Positions 41,496 to 42,832 of a stretch of 42,832 bases of DNA are shown in pieces. Source of the stretch: Bacteroidales bacterium (GTDB taxonomy: Bacteria; Bacteroidota; Bacteroidia; Bacteroidales; UBA932); the NCBI GenBank assembly GCA_017627255.1, contig JAGAHD010000128.1:1-42832 (forward strand), written 5' to 3'. The notes beneath the pieces were generated by a model, which worked only from the letters and a program-made list of their open reading frames with translations, did not search any database and was not told where the DNA came from. The translations under genes and the position numbers were made by a program. Position 1 is the first letter of the stretch. Every line of letters begins with the position of its first letter.

Positions 41496-41572
41496 TTTCC
41501 GTAATGGCAGCTGGTTACTGATGTCCCATCCACCCGGTACGACTGGCCCGGGTCCCAAAAAACTGGAACGAT

Positions 41573-42538
41573 ATGCTGAATATCTTCTACAGAGAAAACG
41601 GAAAAATCCTCCTCTCCCAGTCGGAGAAAGACTTCTCCCGCATCACGCTGCAAGATACCGTCTGGATCGACCTTGTCGACCCGGAAGGGGCGGAGAAGCG
41701 CGTTGTCGAGGCTTTCCTCGGCACCGAGATCCAGAGCCGTGCGCAGGCGGAGGAGATCGAGAGTTCCTCCCGGTATTTCGAGAGTGACGACGCCATCTTC
41801 GCCAATACGAACTTCCTGACTCCGGGTCCCGAGGAGTACCAGATGCAGGCTGTTTCATTCACCATCGTGGACGAAACCCTGACGACGCTCCGGGAAGTGC
41901 CCCTGCGCAGTTTTACGGAACTGCAGCGCAGGATGCAGGTGAACCCGAAACAGTATCCCTCCGGTTTCAGCGTCTTCGCCAGCATCCTGGACCAGCGTGT
42001 CGACCTGGATGCGGATATGATCGAGATCCTTTCCAAGGAGATTTCCCAGTATGCCAGGCGGATCAACGAGGAGGAAGATATCGACCAGGAACTCCTGATC
42101 GACATCTCCCAGCTCCAGGAGAACACGATGGTCGTCCGGGAGAACGTCGTTGACAAGCAGCGCCTGATTTCCAACCTGATGCGCAGTTCCAAGGTGCCCC
42201 GTAACCTGGAAACCCGCCTGAACGTCCTCCTGCAGGATATCTCCTCTCTGATCAACCATACGAATTTCTGTTTCGAAAGGCTGGAGTATCTCCAGGATAC
42301 GGTCCTGGGTCTGATCAACCTGGAGCAGAACAAGATCATGAAAGTGTTCACGGTGGTTTCGGTCTTCCTCATGCCGCCGACCCTGATCGCGGGCTTTTAC
42401 GGAATGAACGTCAGGCTGCCGATGATCGCCGCCGACCAGCCGAACGCCTCTTTCTGGAACTGGATCATCATCCTGGGCATCATGGCAATCTCCTGCCTGG
42501 TGATTTGGTATGTCTTCAAAAAGAAGAAAATGCTTTGA
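41573..42538 (+). CDS. corA: CorA-type magnesium/cobalt transporter
   Basis: 321 residues from ATG 41573. Large N-terminal cytoplasmic alpha/beta domain and long stalk helix, then two TM helices: the first MKVFTVVSVFLMPPTLIAGFYGMN carries the selectivity motif YGMN, the second is IIILGIMAISCLVIWYVF, and the lysine end KKKKML follows. It moves Mg2+ into the cell as a pentamer. Confidence 0.94.
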   Translation: MLNIFYRENGKILLSQSEKDFSRITLQDTVWIDLVDPEGAEKRVVEAFLGTEIQSRAQAEEIESSSRYFESDDAIFANTNFLTPGPEEYQMQAVSFTIVDETLTTLREVPLRSFTELQRRMQVNPKQYPSGFSVFASILDQRVDLDADMIEILSKEISQYARRINEEEDIDQELLIDISQLQENTMVVRENVVDKQRLISNLMRSSKVPRNLETRLNVLLQDISSLINHTNFCFERLEYLQDTVLGLINLEQNKIMKVFTVVSVFLMPPTLIAGFYGMNVRLPMIAADQPNASFWNWIIILGIMAISCLVIWYVFKKKKML

Positions 42539-42555
42539 TTTTCAGAAAAATTTCG

Positions 42556-42590
42556 TAATTTTGCACGCTTTTTCGGAGGCGTGCTTTTTT
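42556..42590 (+). terminator. Hairpin overlapping the rpsA promoter region
   Basis: A -7 box TAATTTTG (42556-42563), with TTTG 18 bp upstream at 42534-42537, runs into GCACGC (42563-42568), a 10-nt loop and GCGTGC (42579-42584) followed by TTTTTT. It is a terminator for corA that sits inside the rpsA promoter, or an attenuator for rpsA. Confidence 0.55.
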
Positions 42591-42650
42591 GTCCGTTTCC
42601 GGGAGCACAAGAAATAATGTTTAACTACTAGTTTGTTTCCGTTTACAACT

Positions 42651-42832
42651 ATGTCAGAAGAAATCAAGAACGTGGCAGAAGAGGCTCAGGTTGAGGCTCC
42701 TGTCCAGAAAGAAACCAAGAAGGCCCCGCTCAACGCCTCCGTCGCCCCGGAGGAGTTCGACTGGGATGCGTTCGAGAATGACACCGTGGCCGGTGAAGAC
42801 CGCGCCGAGGTGGCCGCCCTCTACGACCAGAC
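42651..42832 (+). CDS. rpsA: 30S ribosomal protein S1, N-terminal part (runs off the window)
   Basis: 60 residues: MSEEIKNVAEEAQVEAPVQK, later EEFDWDAFENDTVAGEDRAEV, the N-terminal extension seen on Bacteroidota S1 before the first S1 domain. The rest lies outside. S1 helps mRNA bind the small subunit; the promoter and hairpin upstream may control it. Confidence 0.8.
   Translation, partial: MSEEIKNVAEEAQVEAPVQKETKKAPLNASVAPEEFDWDAFENDTVAGEDRAEVAALYDQ

Noticed and set aside
1..42832. CRISPR arrays, transposases, integrases, phage genes
   Set aside because: None seen: no regularly spaced repeats with spacers, no recognisable transposase or recombinase in any frame, although the 0.6-8.5 kb locus looks mobile in composition.

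Overview
The window looks like a chromosomal segment of a member of Bacteroidota, probably Bacteroidales. The evidence is the promoter style (a -33 TTTG and a -7 TAnnTTTG-type box, e.g. 35757-35787), the general lack of Shine-Dalgarno sequences, lipoprotein signal peptides on many secreted proteins, and families typical of that phylum: NVEALA peptides, 6-bladed propeller lipoproteins, a TPR-HTH membrane regulator, a carboxypeptidase-regulatory/outer-membrane-barrel protein and a zinc-cysteine-free CobB. The genus cannot be told from the sequence.

Layout. 1-582 (minus): truncated transglutaminase-type lipoprotein. 600-8550: an AT-richer accessory locus. It holds a small secreted DUF3244-like protein, a membrane-spanning TPR/HTH regulator, a thioredoxin-like CSQC lipoprotein, and then small Cys-rich peptide genes each directly followed by or overlapping a 6-bladed beta-propeller lipoprotein gene (three pairs: 3557-4881, 4972-6311, 6737-8063). 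A decayed fourth unit at 8108-8296 has a peptide leader joined to a propeller tail. 8554-17132: a TolC / adaptor / RND / RND efflux operon. 17169-26548: prfB, class I fumarase, rubredoxin, a GH43 lipoprotein, a PspC-PadR-PspC-DUF1963 operon, aspartase, tRNA-Leu(TAG). 26592-35678 (minus): prmA, an AsmA-like giant, rpsU, cobB, an AAA ATPase and an EF-hand membrane protein. 35882-42832 (plus): rplU, rpmA, serS, ruvC, a large outer-membrane barrel protein, corA and the start of rpsA.

The main finding is a regulatory architecture linking the peptide locus to the efflux pump. Upstream of three transcription units (thioredoxin/peptide/propeller at 2992, peptide 3/propeller 3 at 6737, and the efflux operon at 8554) the same four short elements recur with identical phasing: GTTACnTGCT, 19 bp on TTGATnATCAA, 64 bp on a second TTGATnATCAA-like element, 30 bp on TGTAACA, then a Bacteroidota-type promoter about 23 bp further. 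Sequence between the elements is mostly not conserved. The regulator operon (897) has the same elements with two spacings longer by about one helical turn. I infer one regulon, probably controlled by the locus's own TPR-HTH membrane regulator, that makes disulphide-capable secreted peptides, their partner propeller lipoproteins, a redox lipoprotein and a tripartite RND pump. The function of the peptides is unknown.

Outside this locus most genes are housekeeping. Of note there are a full Shine-Dalgarno sequence in front of rpsU, a perfect dyad upstream of the outer-membrane barrel gene, and a frameshifted remnant downstream of cobB.
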